Shown one piece after another: positions 1 through 7,893 of a stretch of DNA of 64,000 bases. Source of the DNA: an uncultured Lewinella sp. (GTDB lineage Bacteria; Bacteroidota; Bacteroidia; Chitinophagales; Saprospiraceae); the NCBI GenBank assembly GCA_937873655.1, contig CALMYQ010000154.1, positions 1 through 64,000 on the forward strand, written 5' to 3'. The notes beneath the pieces were generated by a model. The model worked only from the letters and a program-made list of their open reading frames with translations. It ran no database searches and was not told where the DNA came from. A program made the translations under genes and the position numbers. Every line of letters starts with the position of its first letter. Position 1 is the first letter of the stretch.

Positions 1-185
1 TCAGGCCCTTGACGCCGCTTGACATTTTCACCTCGGGCGACCGAGCGGTGTATAATAATTTCTTCAACAAAATCTTCGAGCATTCGTCCTCTTAATTGTC
101 CTTTTATGGCACTTCCTCTGCCAGCTTTTAATCTTTCTGTAAGGATGTCACTCCAGGTATATGATTTTTGAATTGCGCTGTTCAT
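1..185 (-). CDS. N-terminal fragment of an unidentified protein, possibly the partner restriction endonuclease
   Basis: From an ATG at 185 an uninterrupted reading frame runs leftward off the window edge (61 codons). It lies directly downstream of the truncated adenine methylase and on the same strand. The visible residues are basic and hydrophilic, with segments such as YTWSDILTERLKAGRGSAIK and QLRGRMLEDFVEEIII. There is no signal peptide. I do not recognise the family. The position next to a D12-class methylase suggests a cognate restriction enzyme, but this is inference from context only. The frame is also open upstream of the ATG into the methylase end, so a readthrough or fusion product cannot be excluded. 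Confidence 0.45.
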   Translation of the reverse strand, partial: MNSAIQKSYTWSDILTERLKAGRGSAIKGQLRGRMLEDFVEEIIIHRSVARGENVKRRQGP

Positions 186-217
186 TAATTCAAATAAACC
201 TATGGAATTCAAACCTT

Positions 218-727
218 TTAAAAAACTCCCCGTGGTTGCTTTTTTAGACAGGATCGGAATAAACACGTGAGCGCCAGGGCTTTTTTATACTCATTGTTAA
301 GTTGGGAAATATTCCAGTAGGTCAAGTCGAGGAACTCAAGGTCCTCTTTGGTAAAAAATATTCCTTCAAAAGTTTGTTTAATGAAATTGTCTTTACCGGG
401 ATTATTTTTAAGAATATGGTCAACATCCTTTTCATCCAAGGTAGTATCGGAGTTTTCACATGTTGCTTTAGTGATAATAGCAGGGAAATTAAGAAAGTCA
501 TTGCTGATCACTTTTTTTCCCATTGCCTTAAAAAGATAGGAAACAGCCCCTGAACCGGAAAATCCATCTAAAACAGTATCAAATTTAAGATCACTCAAAT
601 TGTTGTATATCCAGGGCAGGAGTTTGTGCTTACTTCCCATATACCTGAACTTAGGATAATCTAAGGCTTGTTCAAGCGCAGCATTGGCGTTTTCAAACAG
701 TTCCGGTTGCAAGCCTGATGAAGTCAT
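218..727 (-). pseudogene. Truncated D12-class (Dam-like) N6-adenine DNA methyltransferase
   Basis: The 169-residue product starts like a D12-class adenine methylase. It has the motif X region KFRYMGSKHKLLPWI (about residues 26-40) and the AdoMet-binding motif I DGFSGSG (about 54-60), and continues normally to KKQPRGVF, where a stop follows. Known family members are roughly 260-350 residues long and carry the catalytic DPPY motif after this point. That motif is absent here, and neither other frame downstream supplies it: one closes after about 16 codons and the other leads into the ORF at 185. I therefore read this as an inactivated gene that lost its C-terminal half. A split-gene arrangement seems unlikely because the catalytic motif is not visible within the window. 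Confidence 0.7.
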
Positions 728-917
728 TTGAAAATATTTTATACAAAAATTGAGTTTTTTTCTGATAAATCCAACTTTCTATTCTGTTTTTTGTGATAAA
801 GGTTAGCTTCAAAAAGGTGTTTTAAGCATTCAACTCCAAAGGCATTCAGTGAAACTTGTGCGCGACTAGGCTGGAGCCAATTTGTTACTAAACTGCACAA
901 ATACTTTACACGCCCAA

Positions 918-949
918 TTTCCCCCACCCGCCCCAATTCCCTACTTTTG
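918..949 (+). promoter_or_regulatory. Candidate Bacteroidota promoter for the phosphodiesterase gene
   Basis: TACTTTTG at 942-949 matches the TAnnTTTG -7 consensus of this phylum. A weak -33-like TTTC lies at 918-921 with a 20-base spacer. The predicted transcript start near 955 precedes the ATG at 1010 and excludes the upstream TTG as a start. The rest of 728-1009 shows nothing else. Confidence 0.4.
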
Positions 950-1009
950 CCGCGTCATCAAACCCGGCACAGGCCCGGCCTTTATTGTTATCCAACCTTC
1001 TTCAAACAG

Positions 1010-2269
1010 ATGATCCGAAAATTGACCTTCATCCTGTCTTTGCTGGCAGCTGCCATCCAGTTGCCCGCCCAACCGGCCGCCATCCGCGATCTGCAACCCA
1101 CCGTCATCCTGATCTCCATGGATGGGTTTCGGTACGACTACCTCGACAAATACCATCCGGAAAATATCCTCAGCCTGGCTAAAAAAGGCGTCCGTGCCGA
1201 CTGGATGACGCCCAGTTACCCGTCACTGACCTTCCCGAATCACTATACGATTGCTACCGGGCTCTACCCCTCCCACCACGGCATCGTCGCGAATAACATG
1301 TACGATCCGGAGTTCGGCGCCTCTTTTTCGCTGAGTAAACGAGAGGAAGTGCAGAACGGCCGCTGGTGGGGCGGCGAACCGATCTGGGTAACCGCAGAAA
1401 AACAGGGGCAAATAGCGGGATGCTTTTTCTTCCCGGGTACCGAGGCCGAGATCCAGGGCGTCCGTCCGACCTTCTGGAAGGTCTACGACGGCAATATCGC
1501 CTTCGAGGACCGGGTCGACCAGATCCTGGCCTGGCTTGATCTTCCCCAGGCGCAACGCCCGACCTTCTACACCTTATATTTCGAAGAACCCGACCATTCA
1601 GGCCATACCTTCGGCCCGGATGCGCCGGAAACAGCCCGGGCGGTTGCTCGAGTGGACGAAATGATTGGTCGATTAACCGCCGGATTGAAGGAGCGCGGTA
1701 TCTTCAAACAGGTGAACCTCATTCTGGTGTCCGACCATGGCATGGCCCCCGTAAAACCGGAAAATAACGTATTCCTGGATGACGCTTTCCCGCTCGACCT
1801 GGCTGCCCAGATCTCCTGGGGATCCAGCATTGTGACGATCTTTCCCAAACTGGGTGAAGCCGATCACATATGGGCTTCCGCGCAAGCGCATCCGTTGCAA
1901 CACGCGCGCATTTACAGGCAGGAAGATTTACCGGAGCATTTTCACTATACAGGCCACCGGCGGATACCGCCTTTTATTGCGGTTGCCGAACCTGGGTGGC
2001 GCCTGACCAGCAAGCCGTTTTATGAAGACCAGAAAGCGCGGCAGCAGGGCCCGATGCCTGCTATGACCGGCGTGCACGGCTATGACAACGAATATCCCGA
2101 CATGCGGGCTGCTTTCGTCGCGCACGGACCCGCCTTCCGGAAGCACTATAAAGCGCCCGCCTTTTCAAATGTGGAAGTGTACAACCTGATGACCCATATC
2201 CTGGGATTGACGCCCGCCCCCAACGACGGCAAACTGGAGCACGTGGAGGGCATCCTGAAGAAGCGTTGA
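1010..2269 (+). CDS. Secreted nucleotide pyrophosphatase/phosphodiesterase (alkaline phosphatase superfamily)
   Basis: The product hydrolyses phosphodiester or pyrophosphate bonds of nucleotides, judging from the NPP family. I start at MIRKLTF (ATG 1010) because it begins a clean signal peptide ending near LPAQ and lies just after a TAnnTTTG box; a longer TTG-started frame would bury that signal. Family hallmarks are visible: ILISMDGFRYDY with the first metal Asp, the nucleophile region PSLTFPNHYTIATGLYP, EEPDHSGHTFGP, LVSDHGM and GVHGYDN near the C-terminus, which together supply the two-zinc Asp/His set. The length of 419 residues is normal. It is probably periplasmic and scavenges phosphate from extracellular nucleotides. 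The gene stands alone, convergent with the CPBP protease gene. Confidence 0.88.
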   Translation: MIRKLTFILSLLAAAIQLPAQPAAIRDLQPTVILISMDGFRYDYLDKYHPENILSLAKKGVRADWMTPSYPSLTFPNHYTIATGLYPSHHGIVANNMYDPEFGASFSLSKREEVQNGRWWGGEPIWVTAEKQGQIAGCFFFPGTEAEIQGVRPTFWKVYDGNIAFEDRVDQILAWLDLPQAQRPTFYTLYFEEPDHSGHTFGPDAPETARAVARVDEMIGRLTAGLKERGIFKQVNLILVSDHGMAPVKPENNVFLDDAFPLDLAAQISWGSSIVTIFPKLGEADHIWASAQAHPLQHARIYRQEDLPEHFHYTGHRRIPPFIAVAEPGWRLTSKPFYEDQKARQQGPMPAMTGVHGYDNEYPDMRAAFVAHGPAFRKHYKAPAFSNVEVYNLMTHILGLTPAPNDGKLEHVEGILKKR

Positions 2270-2283
2270 CCGGCAAACCGGTG

Positions 2284-3099
2284 TCAATCAAGCGCTTTCA
2301 CGCGCTCACCCTTCGCCAGGTTGCGCCGGCCGAAAACGAACAACAGCGCAATACCCAAAATCGTCACTGCTATCCCGATGTACTGCATCATGCCGGGGTT
2401 GCCGTATTCGGTCATGAATACGACGTCAATCAACCCGTGAAACAAAGCGCAGGCCAGGATGCTGCCCCTGGAGCCGTTGAACAGCCAGGTAAGCAGAATC
2501 GCGCCCGTCAGGATGCTGAAATACCAACCTACTACGCCACCGAAGTCCATCGAAACGTACCCGGGGCGGTAGGCAAAGATGGGCATATGCCACCCCGCCC
2601 AGAAAACAGAAAGTATGATGGTCGATACCAATGCATTGTGCCTGCCCTGGAGCCGGGGAAGAGCAAACCCGCGCCATCCGGTTTCCTCACCGAATCCGAA
2701 AAAGACTACGTTGTAAACCAGAAATCCTGCCGCACCCAGTTCCGGGAATTCATCGCTGTACCCGAACCTGGAAAAATCCGGAAATTGGCCGTCGTTGATC
2801 CAGGCGACCAGTCCGCCCAGCAAAGCCAGGGCAGGCGGCGTCAAAATGGCGATCAGCAACCAGGTGAGAGGCCGCCAGGCGGTCAGACTGCGCCAAAGTT
2901 TTCGGACATCGGCCCGGCCTCCGAAAATTGCGGTCGTAATAAACGCAGAGAGCATGGGACCGAAACCGCCGATACCGTGCTGATAGGGTAGGATCGGATG
3001 GGTGTTGAATCCCAATGACGGCAGCCAGTACGGCGACCAGATGACCCAGGAAATGAGGTAAGCCAGCAAAAAATAAACGGCCAGTTCTTTGGTTTTCAT
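2284..3099 (-). CDS. CPBP (Abi/CAAX-type) intramembrane metalloprotease
   Basis: This 271-residue polytopic membrane protein carries the three Abi motifs: EETGWRGF (about 137-144), a second motif around FWAGWHMP, and a third around ALFHGLIDV. These supply the glutamates and histidines of the glutamic/metal-type intramembrane active site. At least seven hydrophobic segments are visible. Bacterial relatives process or immunise against peptides, or act on prenylated proteins in eukaryotes; the substrate here is unknown. It is followed, upstream on the same strand, by a small membrane protein gene (27-base gap), so the two are probably co-transcribed. Confidence 0.85.
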   Translation of the reverse strand: MKTKELAVYFLLAYLISWVIWSPYWLPSLGFNTHPILPYQHGIGGFGPMLSAFITTAIFGGRADVRKLWRSLTAWRPLTWLLIAILTPPALALLGGLVAWINDGQFPDFSRFGYSDEFPELGAAGFLVYNVVFFGFGEETGWRGFALPRLQGRHNALVSTIILSVFWAGWHMPIFAYRPGYVSMDFGGVVGWYFSILTGAILLTWLFNGSRGSILACALFHGLIDVVFMTEYGNPGMMQYIGIAVTILGIALLFVFGRRNLAKGERVKALD

Positions 3100-3126
3100 G
3101 GCTGTCGGATTGAAGTGGTTTGCCGC

Positions 3127-3474
3127 TCACCCGGCAGGCTTCGGCAGATACCAATGCGATAGAATGAACAGGATGCCGGACAGGAACAGCGGCGTCGAGA
3201 TCAGCAAAAAAGCCGACGTTTCGCGGGCGGTATGAAAGTAAATGGTGAATACCATCCCCAACACCATGAACCCCACCCCGCCGATGAGCGGAAAACGCCA
3301 CGCTACAACAAGGATCGCCAGTACAAACAGCGCCGGCAGGAGATGCATGATAAACCCGAGGAGCTGCTGCCCGAAAGGCTGACCGTTGGAAAAGGCGTCC
3401 GTAGCAAACAACGCCAGCAACCCGGTATAAAAGAGGGCGATAGCGCGGGGCCCCCAGGTCAATGCTGTTTTCAT
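3127..3474 (-). CDS. Small four-helix membrane protein of unknown function
   Basis: The 115-residue product consists almost entirely of four hydrophobic segments joined by short loops, with no enzyme motif. It has a GGVGFMVLGM glycine-rich third helix. It sits 27 bases before the CPBP protease gene on the same strand and is probably in the same transcript. It resembles uncharacterised Bacteroidota proteins annotated only as membrane proteins. No function can be assigned. Confidence 0.6.
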   Translation of the reverse strand: MKTALTWGPRAIALFYTGLLALFATDAFSNGQPFGQQLLGFIMHLLPALFVLAILVVAWRFPLIGGVGFMVLGMVFTIYFHTARETSAFLLISTPLFLSGILFILSHWYLPKPAG

Positions 3475-3530
3475 ACAGAAAAGTCTTTATCACTTTTCAA
3501 TCCAATCTCCATGACGGCCAGTTGGTCCGA

Positions 3531-3556
3531 TCAATTCCTCAGTTCCTCAGTTCCTC
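3531..3556 (-). repeat. 8-bp tandem array overlapping the hypB stop codon
   Basis: Three and a quarter copies of the unit GAGGAAYT (minus-strand sense) start inside the last two sense codons of hypB and provide its TGA. The same unit recurs at 31069-31142 at the end of psuG. Confidence 0.85.
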
Positions 3557-4392
3557 CCTTTCAACCATCCATACCACCCCGCCAATCCTTCCCCTGAAGT
3601 ACAGGATACTTCTACGAATTCCAGCTTCGGGTTCACCCGTTTGGCGTAATCCTTGGCCTTTTCCACATCAAACGATACGTATGGCAACAGGTCGATCTTG
3701 TTGATGATGCACAGGTCGGAGGTATGGAACATGTCGGGGTATTTGACGGGCTTGTCATCGCCTTCCGTTACGCTCATGATGACGACGCGGGCGCTTTCCC
3801 CCAGGTCGAACAGGGCCGGGCAGACGAGGTTGCCGACATTCTCGATAAAGAGCACGGAGTCGTCTTCCGGTTTCAGCTGCCGGAGGGAGCGGTGGATCAT
3901 TTCCGCATCGAGGTGGCACCCTTTGCCGGTATTGATCTGGACAACGGGCGCGCCGGTTTTGGCAATGCGGTTCGCGTCATTGGCGGTTTGCTGGTCCCCT
4001 TCGATGACGGAGCATGCCAGGGTTCCTTTCAGGTCTGCAAGCGTCCGTTCTAACAGGGCTGTTTTTCCTGAACCGGGCGAACTGACCAGGTTGAGCGCCA
4101 GGATACGCTTGGCTTCAAAATACCCCCGGTTGCGCTCGGCCAGCAGGTTGTTCTTCGACAGGATGTCCTGCTCCAGCTCGATGACCGTTTTGACGGGCGG
4201 GTGTTCGTGATGATGGTGGTGATGGTCATCATCGTGGTGGTGATGATGATGGTCATGTGAATGTTCATGGCCGTGGTGGTGTCCGTGGTCGCCATGCGCA
4301 TGCACATGAAAATGTTCGTGTTTGTCTTCTTCCCCGATCTTGGTGATGGTGACGGTATCGGAGGGGCTGCTGCAACCGCATGTACTGCACAT
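3547..4392 (-). CDS. hypB: Hydrogenase/urease nickel incorporation GTPase HypB
   Basis: HypB delivers Ni(II) to the hydrogenase large subunit in a GTP-dependent step with HypA. I start at ATG 4392 because it gives MCSTCGC, the classic N-terminal high-affinity nickel motif; the frame is open to a TTG at 4416 abutting hypA. Residues about 25-65 form a strikingly His/Asp-rich stretch (metal storage). Then come the Walker A region SSPGSGKT, IEGDQQTANDA, the GKGCHLD dimer-interface metal site and the guanine motif NKID. It lies directly downstream of hypA (24-base gap) and divergent from the hydrogenase structural genes. hypCDEF are not in the window and must be elsewhere. The stop codon lies inside a tandem repeat array. 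Confidence 0.95.
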   Translation of the reverse strand: MCSTCGCSSPSDTVTITKIGEEDKHEHFHVHAHGDHGHHHGHEHSHDHHHHHHDDDHHHHHHEHPPVKTVIELEQDILSKNNLLAERNRGYFEAKRILALNLVSSPGSGKTALLERTLADLKGTLACSVIEGDQQTANDANRIAKTGAPVVQINTGKGCHLDAEMIHRSLRQLKPEDDSVLFIENVGNLVCPALFDLGESARVVIMSVTEGDDKPVKYPDMFHTSDLCIINKIDLLPYVSFDVEKAKDYAKRVNPKLEFVEVSCTSGEGLAGWYGWLKGRN

Positions 4393-4416
4393 GGTATCTG
4401 GATTTTGGTTTGACAA

Positions 4417-4758
4417 TTAATGCACGACCAGGGATCTGACGCGCAATTCCCGGCCCTGTATCAGTTCATTGAGGTACTCGCCGCAGGCCGGGCAGGCTTC
4501 AAACAATTGCCCGGTTTCGTATTCCAGGCCGCATTCCGCGCAGCGCGCCTTCCCGGGGATCCGTCGGATGATGCGTTCCGCGTTTTCCAGTACGGTATCC
4601 CTGACGGCGGCATCCCAGGCAAATAAGAAGGCATCCATCTCTACACCGGCCAACTCGCCGATCTCCAGTTCGATGCTTTCGACCTCCCGCGCCTGGTGGT
4701 TTTTTGCCTGTTCATCGGCAATTTCCACAATGTTGAGTACCAGTGAAAGTTCGTGCAT
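4417..4758 (-). CDS. hypA: Hydrogenase nickel metallochaperone HypA
   Basis: HypA binds nickel through its N-terminal MHE motif and docks on the large subunit for metal insertion with HypB. The start at ATG 4758 is fixed by MHELSLVLNIVEIA, which must be at the very N-terminus to bind nickel; the upstream open frame to 4791 is not used. The 113-residue length is normal. The structural zinc site is visible as CAEC and CPAC pairs (about residues 73-93). It is first in a two-gene hypA-hypB transcript. Confidence 0.95.
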   Translation of the reverse strand: MHELSLVLNIVEIADEQAKNHQAREVESIELEIGELAGVEMDAFLFAWDAAVRDTVLENAERIIRRIPGKARCAECGLEYETGQLFEACPACGEYLNELIQGRELRVRSLVVH

Positions 4759-4788
4759 AACGTTCAAAACCGGATTTACCGGCAAATT

Positions 4789-4796
4789 CAAATGTA
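4789..4796 (-). promoter_or_regulatory. Candidate -7 box for hypAB
   Basis: TACATTTG in minus-strand sense matches TAnnTTTG. The -33 region is poor. A transcript start near 4784 would leave about 25 bases before the HypA ATG and supports the short start. Confidence 0.35.
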
Positions 4797-4931
4797 AAGG
4801 CGGTTGTAAAAGCGGCCGGTGACGAACATCATCCGGAAAGGAGATTTTTGTCAGCGCTTTTGTCCTATGAATAGCTTCAATTTGGAAGGATATTTCCAGC
4901 TATTTCAGGCGATCACTCTAAACGCAAGATC

Positions 4932-6056
4932 ATGAAGCCGATTTCCGTCAAGCGTCCCACCTATTATCAGGAATTGCGCAACAAAGGATATTCCCGCCGG
5001 GATTTTATGAAATTCTGTACGATGATCGCAGCCTATATGGGGCTGGAATCCAGCGGGGTGGCCCAGGTGACCAACGCCCTGATGAACCAGCCCAGGGTGC
5101 CCGTGATCTGGCTCCATTTTCAGGAATGCACCTGCTGCAGCGAATCCTTCATCCGGTCTTCGCACCCGATGGTGGCCGACATCATTCTCGACAAGATCTC
5201 GCTGGATTATACCGAAACGCTTATGGCGGCATCGGGGCGCCAGGCGGAGGCCGCCATGGAAAAGACCATGAAGGACTATTACGGCGAATACGTGCTGTGC
5301 GTGGAAGGATCCGTGCCGGTTTATGAAGACGGCGTGTATTGCTGCATCGGCGGACGGTCGGCCCGGGATATCCTCCAGGAAACGGCAGCCGGCGCCAAAG
5401 CGGTTATCGCCTGGGGCAGTTGCGCCTGCAATGGCTGTGTTCAGGCCTCCAAACCCAATCCGACCGGCGCGACACCCATCCACAAACTCATCAAAGGCAA
5501 ACCGCTCATTAAGGTACCCGGCTGCCCGCCGATCGGCGAGGTCATGGCCGGCGTGCTGGTCCACCTGGTTACTTTCGGCAGGATACCCGAACTGGATCAT
5601 GTCGGACGGCCCAAGGCTTTCTATTCCAAACGCGTCCACGACTCCTGCTACCGCCGCCCGTTCTACGACGCCGGCCTGTTTGTGGAGTCCTTTGACGACG
5701 AAAATGCTAAAAAAGGCTATTGCCTGTATAAAGTGGGCTGCAAGGGACCGACAACCTACAATGCCTGCGGCATCATGAAATGGAACAACGGGACCAGCTA
5801 CCCCATCCAGTCCGGACACGGTTGCATCGGTTGCAGCGAAGCCGGTTTCTGGGACAACGGCGCTTCGTTCTATACCCGCATTCCCAATTTCCCGGGTTTC
5901 GGTATCGAAAGCAGCGCGGATGCCATCGGAACCATCGCGGTCGGCGCTACGGCGGCAGGTGTCGCAGCACACGCCGTTGCATCGGCCATCCGGAAGAACG
6001 GCGATAAGAAGCGGCTGAAAGCGGAAGGGGAGGCTTCGGTGGAGGAGATTGAATGA
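4932..6056 (+). CDS. hyaA: [NiFe]-hydrogenase small subunit, O2-tolerant (group 1d-like)
   Basis: This is the electron-transfer subunit of a membrane-bound uptake hydrogenase, carrying three Fe-S clusters. The N-terminus has the Tat motif YSRRDFMKF (20-28), so the folded heterodimer is exported. The proximal-cluster ligands appear at Cys66, 68, 69, 164, 169 and 198. Their spacing equals that of E. coli Hyd-1 (C17, 19, 20, 115, 120, 149), including the two supernumerary cysteines of the [4Fe-3S] cluster that give oxygen tolerance. The medial and distal cluster region (CYRRPF, KVGCKGPTTYNACG, GCIGCSE) is intact. A C-terminal hydrophobic helix followed by basic residues (about 335-365) anchors it. 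It is the first gene of hyaABCD; a 10-bp repeat array separates it from hyaB. Confidence 0.95.
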   Translation: MKPISVKRPTYYQELRNKGYSRRDFMKFCTMIAAYMGLESSGVAQVTNALMNQPRVPVIWLHFQECTCCSESFIRSSHPMVADIILDKISLDYTETLMAASGRQAEAAMEKTMKDYYGEYVLCVEGSVPVYEDGVYCCIGGRSARDILQETAAGAKAVIAWGSCACNGCVQASKPNPTGATPIHKLIKGKPLIKVPGCPPIGEVMAGVLVHLVTFGRIPELDHVGRPKAFYSKRVHDSCYRRPFYDAGLFVESFDDENAKKGYCLYKVGCKGPTTYNACGIMKWNNGTSYPIQSGHGCIGCSEAGFWDNGASFYTRIPNFPGFGIESSADAIGTIAVGATAAGVAAHAVASAIRKNGDKKRLKAEGEASVEEIE

Positions 6057-6060
6057 GGGT

Positions 6061-6140
6061 TGTTTATGGTTGTTTATGGTTGTTTGTTGTTGTTTGTTGT
6101 TGTTTATGGTTGTTTGTTGTTGTTTATGGTTGTTGGGGTT
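6061..6140 (+). repeat. 10-bp tandem array between hyaA and hyaB
   Basis: Seven full 10-bp units plus a degenerate eighth. Two variants alternate: TGTTTATGGT (A) and TGTTTGTTGT (B), in the order A A B B A B A. The array starts at the hyaA stop codon and fills nearly the whole spacer to hyaB, inside a presumed operon. Confidence 0.9.
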
Positions 6141-6158
6141 TGATAAAAATATAGAAAA

Positions 6159-7877
6159 ATGAGCAATCGCATTGTCATCGACCCGATTACAAGAATTGAA
6201 GGCCACCTCCGCATTGAAGCGGATATCCAGGACGGTAAGGTCACCGACGCTTACAGTTCCGGAACGATGGTCAGGCTGATCGAACGCATCTTGCTGGGGC
6301 GCGACCCCAGGGATGCATGGGCATTTGTCGGTCGGGTTTGCGGGGTATGCACCACCGTCCACTCGCTGGCTTCCTGCCGGTCGGTGGAGGATGCGCTGGA
6401 TATTGTTGTACCCCCCAATGCGGAGCTGGTGCGCAATATCATGTTCTGTTCCCAGTACATGCACGACCATACGGTGCACTTTTACCACCTGCATGCGCTG
6501 GATTGGGTAGATGTCGTTGACGCGCTGAACGCCGACCCCAAAAAGACCTCGGAGTTGGCCCAGAGCCTGTCGAACTGGCCGAAGAGCTCGCCGGGGTATT
6601 TTTCAGACCTCCAGAAACGGATCAGGAAATTTGTGGAAAGCGGCCAGCTGGGCATTTTTACCAACGGCTACTGGGGGCACCCCGCCTATAAGCTGCCCGC
6701 CGAAGTGAACCTCATCGGGCTGGCCCACTACCTCGAAGCCCTGGAATGGCAGAAGGAGATCGTCAAGATACACGCTATCTTCGGCGGTAAAAACCCGCAC
6801 CCCAACTACCTCGTAGGCGGCATGGCCGCTTCAATCGGCCTGGACGATGCCAGCGCCATCAACGCCGAACGGCTGGCTTATGTAGGCGACCTGCTCAAAC
6901 AAGGCAAGGAATTCATCGAACAGGTCTACCTCCCCGATCTGTTGGCGATTGCCTCCTTCTATCCGGAGTGGACCAAGATCGGCGGCGGCCTGGGCAACTA
7001 CCTCGTTTACGGCGACCTGCCCACCAACGGCTACCGGGACGAGTCCTCTTTCAAATTCCCTTCGGGCGTCATTCTGGATAAAAACCTGAGCGAAGTCCAC
7101 GAGGTCGACCTGCGCCAGGACGAAGAAGTCCGGGAATTCATCCACAAATCGTGGTACGAATACGCCGACGGCGACGAAGTAGGCCTGCATCCCTGGAAAG
7201 GCGAGACCAAACTCAAATATACCGGCCCCAAACCGCCGTACGAACACCTCGATTTTGACAATAAATACAGCTACCTCAAAACCCCGCGCTGGAAAGGACA
7301 CGCCATGGAGGTCGGGCCGCTTGCCCGCATGCTGGTGGGTTATGCCCGCGGGCGTGAAGACTTCAAGGAAGTGGTTGACAGTGCGCTGGCCAAACTGAAC
7401 GTACCGGCAACAGCCCTCTTCTCAACGCTCGGGAGGACCGCTGCCCGGGGCCTGGAATCCCAGCTTGTCATCAACTGGGCGATGGAGTTTTACGAACAAC
7501 TCCTCACCAACATCCGCAACGGAGATACCCGGATGGCGGATACAGCCCGGTTCGAACCGTCCACCTGGCCCGCAACGGCACAGGGCGTGGGGCATACCGA
7601 AGCCCCGCGCGGCGCCCTGGCCCACTGGATCAATATCGAGGACCAAAAGATCAGGAACTACCAGCTGGTGGTGCCGACTACCTGGAACGCATCCCCGCGC
7701 GACCCGGAAGGCAAACAATCGGCGTATGAATCCGCGCTGATGGATACGCCGGTCGCAGACGCCGACCAGCCCCTCGAGATCCTGCGCACCATACACTCGT
7801 TTGACCCCTGCATGGCCTGCGCTGTGCACCTGTACGATGAAGAAGGAAAGAACCTGAATCAGGTCAGGGTTTTGTAA
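6159..7877 (+). CDS. hyaB: [NiFe]-hydrogenase large subunit
   Basis: This is the catalytic subunit that oxidises H2 at a Ni-Fe(CN)2CO site. The L1 motif RVCGVC (Cys61, Cys64) and the C-terminal L2 motif DPCMACAVH (Cys551, Cys554, His557) supply the four metal-binding cysteines. The 15 residues after His557 form the pro-peptide removed by HyaD after nickel insertion. The length of 572 residues is normal for group 1. It pairs with the Tat-exported small subunit and is followed after 16 bases by the cytochrome b subunit. The spacer before it is almost entirely tandem repeat, leaving only about 18 unique bases before the ATG. Confidence 0.96.
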   Translation: MSNRIVIDPITRIEGHLRIEADIQDGKVTDAYSSGTMVRLIERILLGRDPRDAWAFVGRVCGVCTTVHSLASCRSVEDALDIVVPPNAELVRNIMFCSQYMHDHTVHFYHLHALDWVDVVDALNADPKKTSELAQSLSNWPKSSPGYFSDLQKRIRKFVESGQLGIFTNGYWGHPAYKLPAEVNLIGLAHYLEALEWQKEIVKIHAIFGGKNPHPNYLVGGMAASIGLDDASAINAERLAYVGDLLKQGKEFIEQVYLPDLLAIASFYPEWTKIGGGLGNYLVYGDLPTNGYRDESSFKFPSGVILDKNLSEVHEVDLRQDEEVREFIHKSWYEYADGDEVGLHPWKGETKLKYTGPKPPYEHLDFDNKYSYLKTPRWKGHAMEVGPLARMLVGYARGREDFKEVVDSALAKLNVPATALFSTLGRTAARGLESQLVINWAMEFYEQLLTNIRNGDTRMADTARFEPSTWPATAQGVGHTEAPRGALAHWINIEDQKIRNYQLVVPTTWNASPRDPEGKQSAYESALMDTPVADADQPLEILRTIHSFDPCMACAVHLYDEEGKNLNQVRVL

Positions 7878-7893
7878 GTAAAAACGCATCCAC

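Noticed and set aside
4200..4300. Low-complexity region as a nucleotide repeat of the post-stop type
   Set aside because: It encodes the His-rich domain of HypB in frame and is explained by the protein.
6061..6140. CRISPR array in the hyaA-hyaB spacer
   Set aside because: The 10-bp units are contiguous without spacers and no cas gene is present.
4905..6494. 529-residue minus-strand ORF opposite the hydrogenase small subunit
   Set aside because: It is a GC-rich antisense shadow of hyaA/hyaB and the array, without family motifs.
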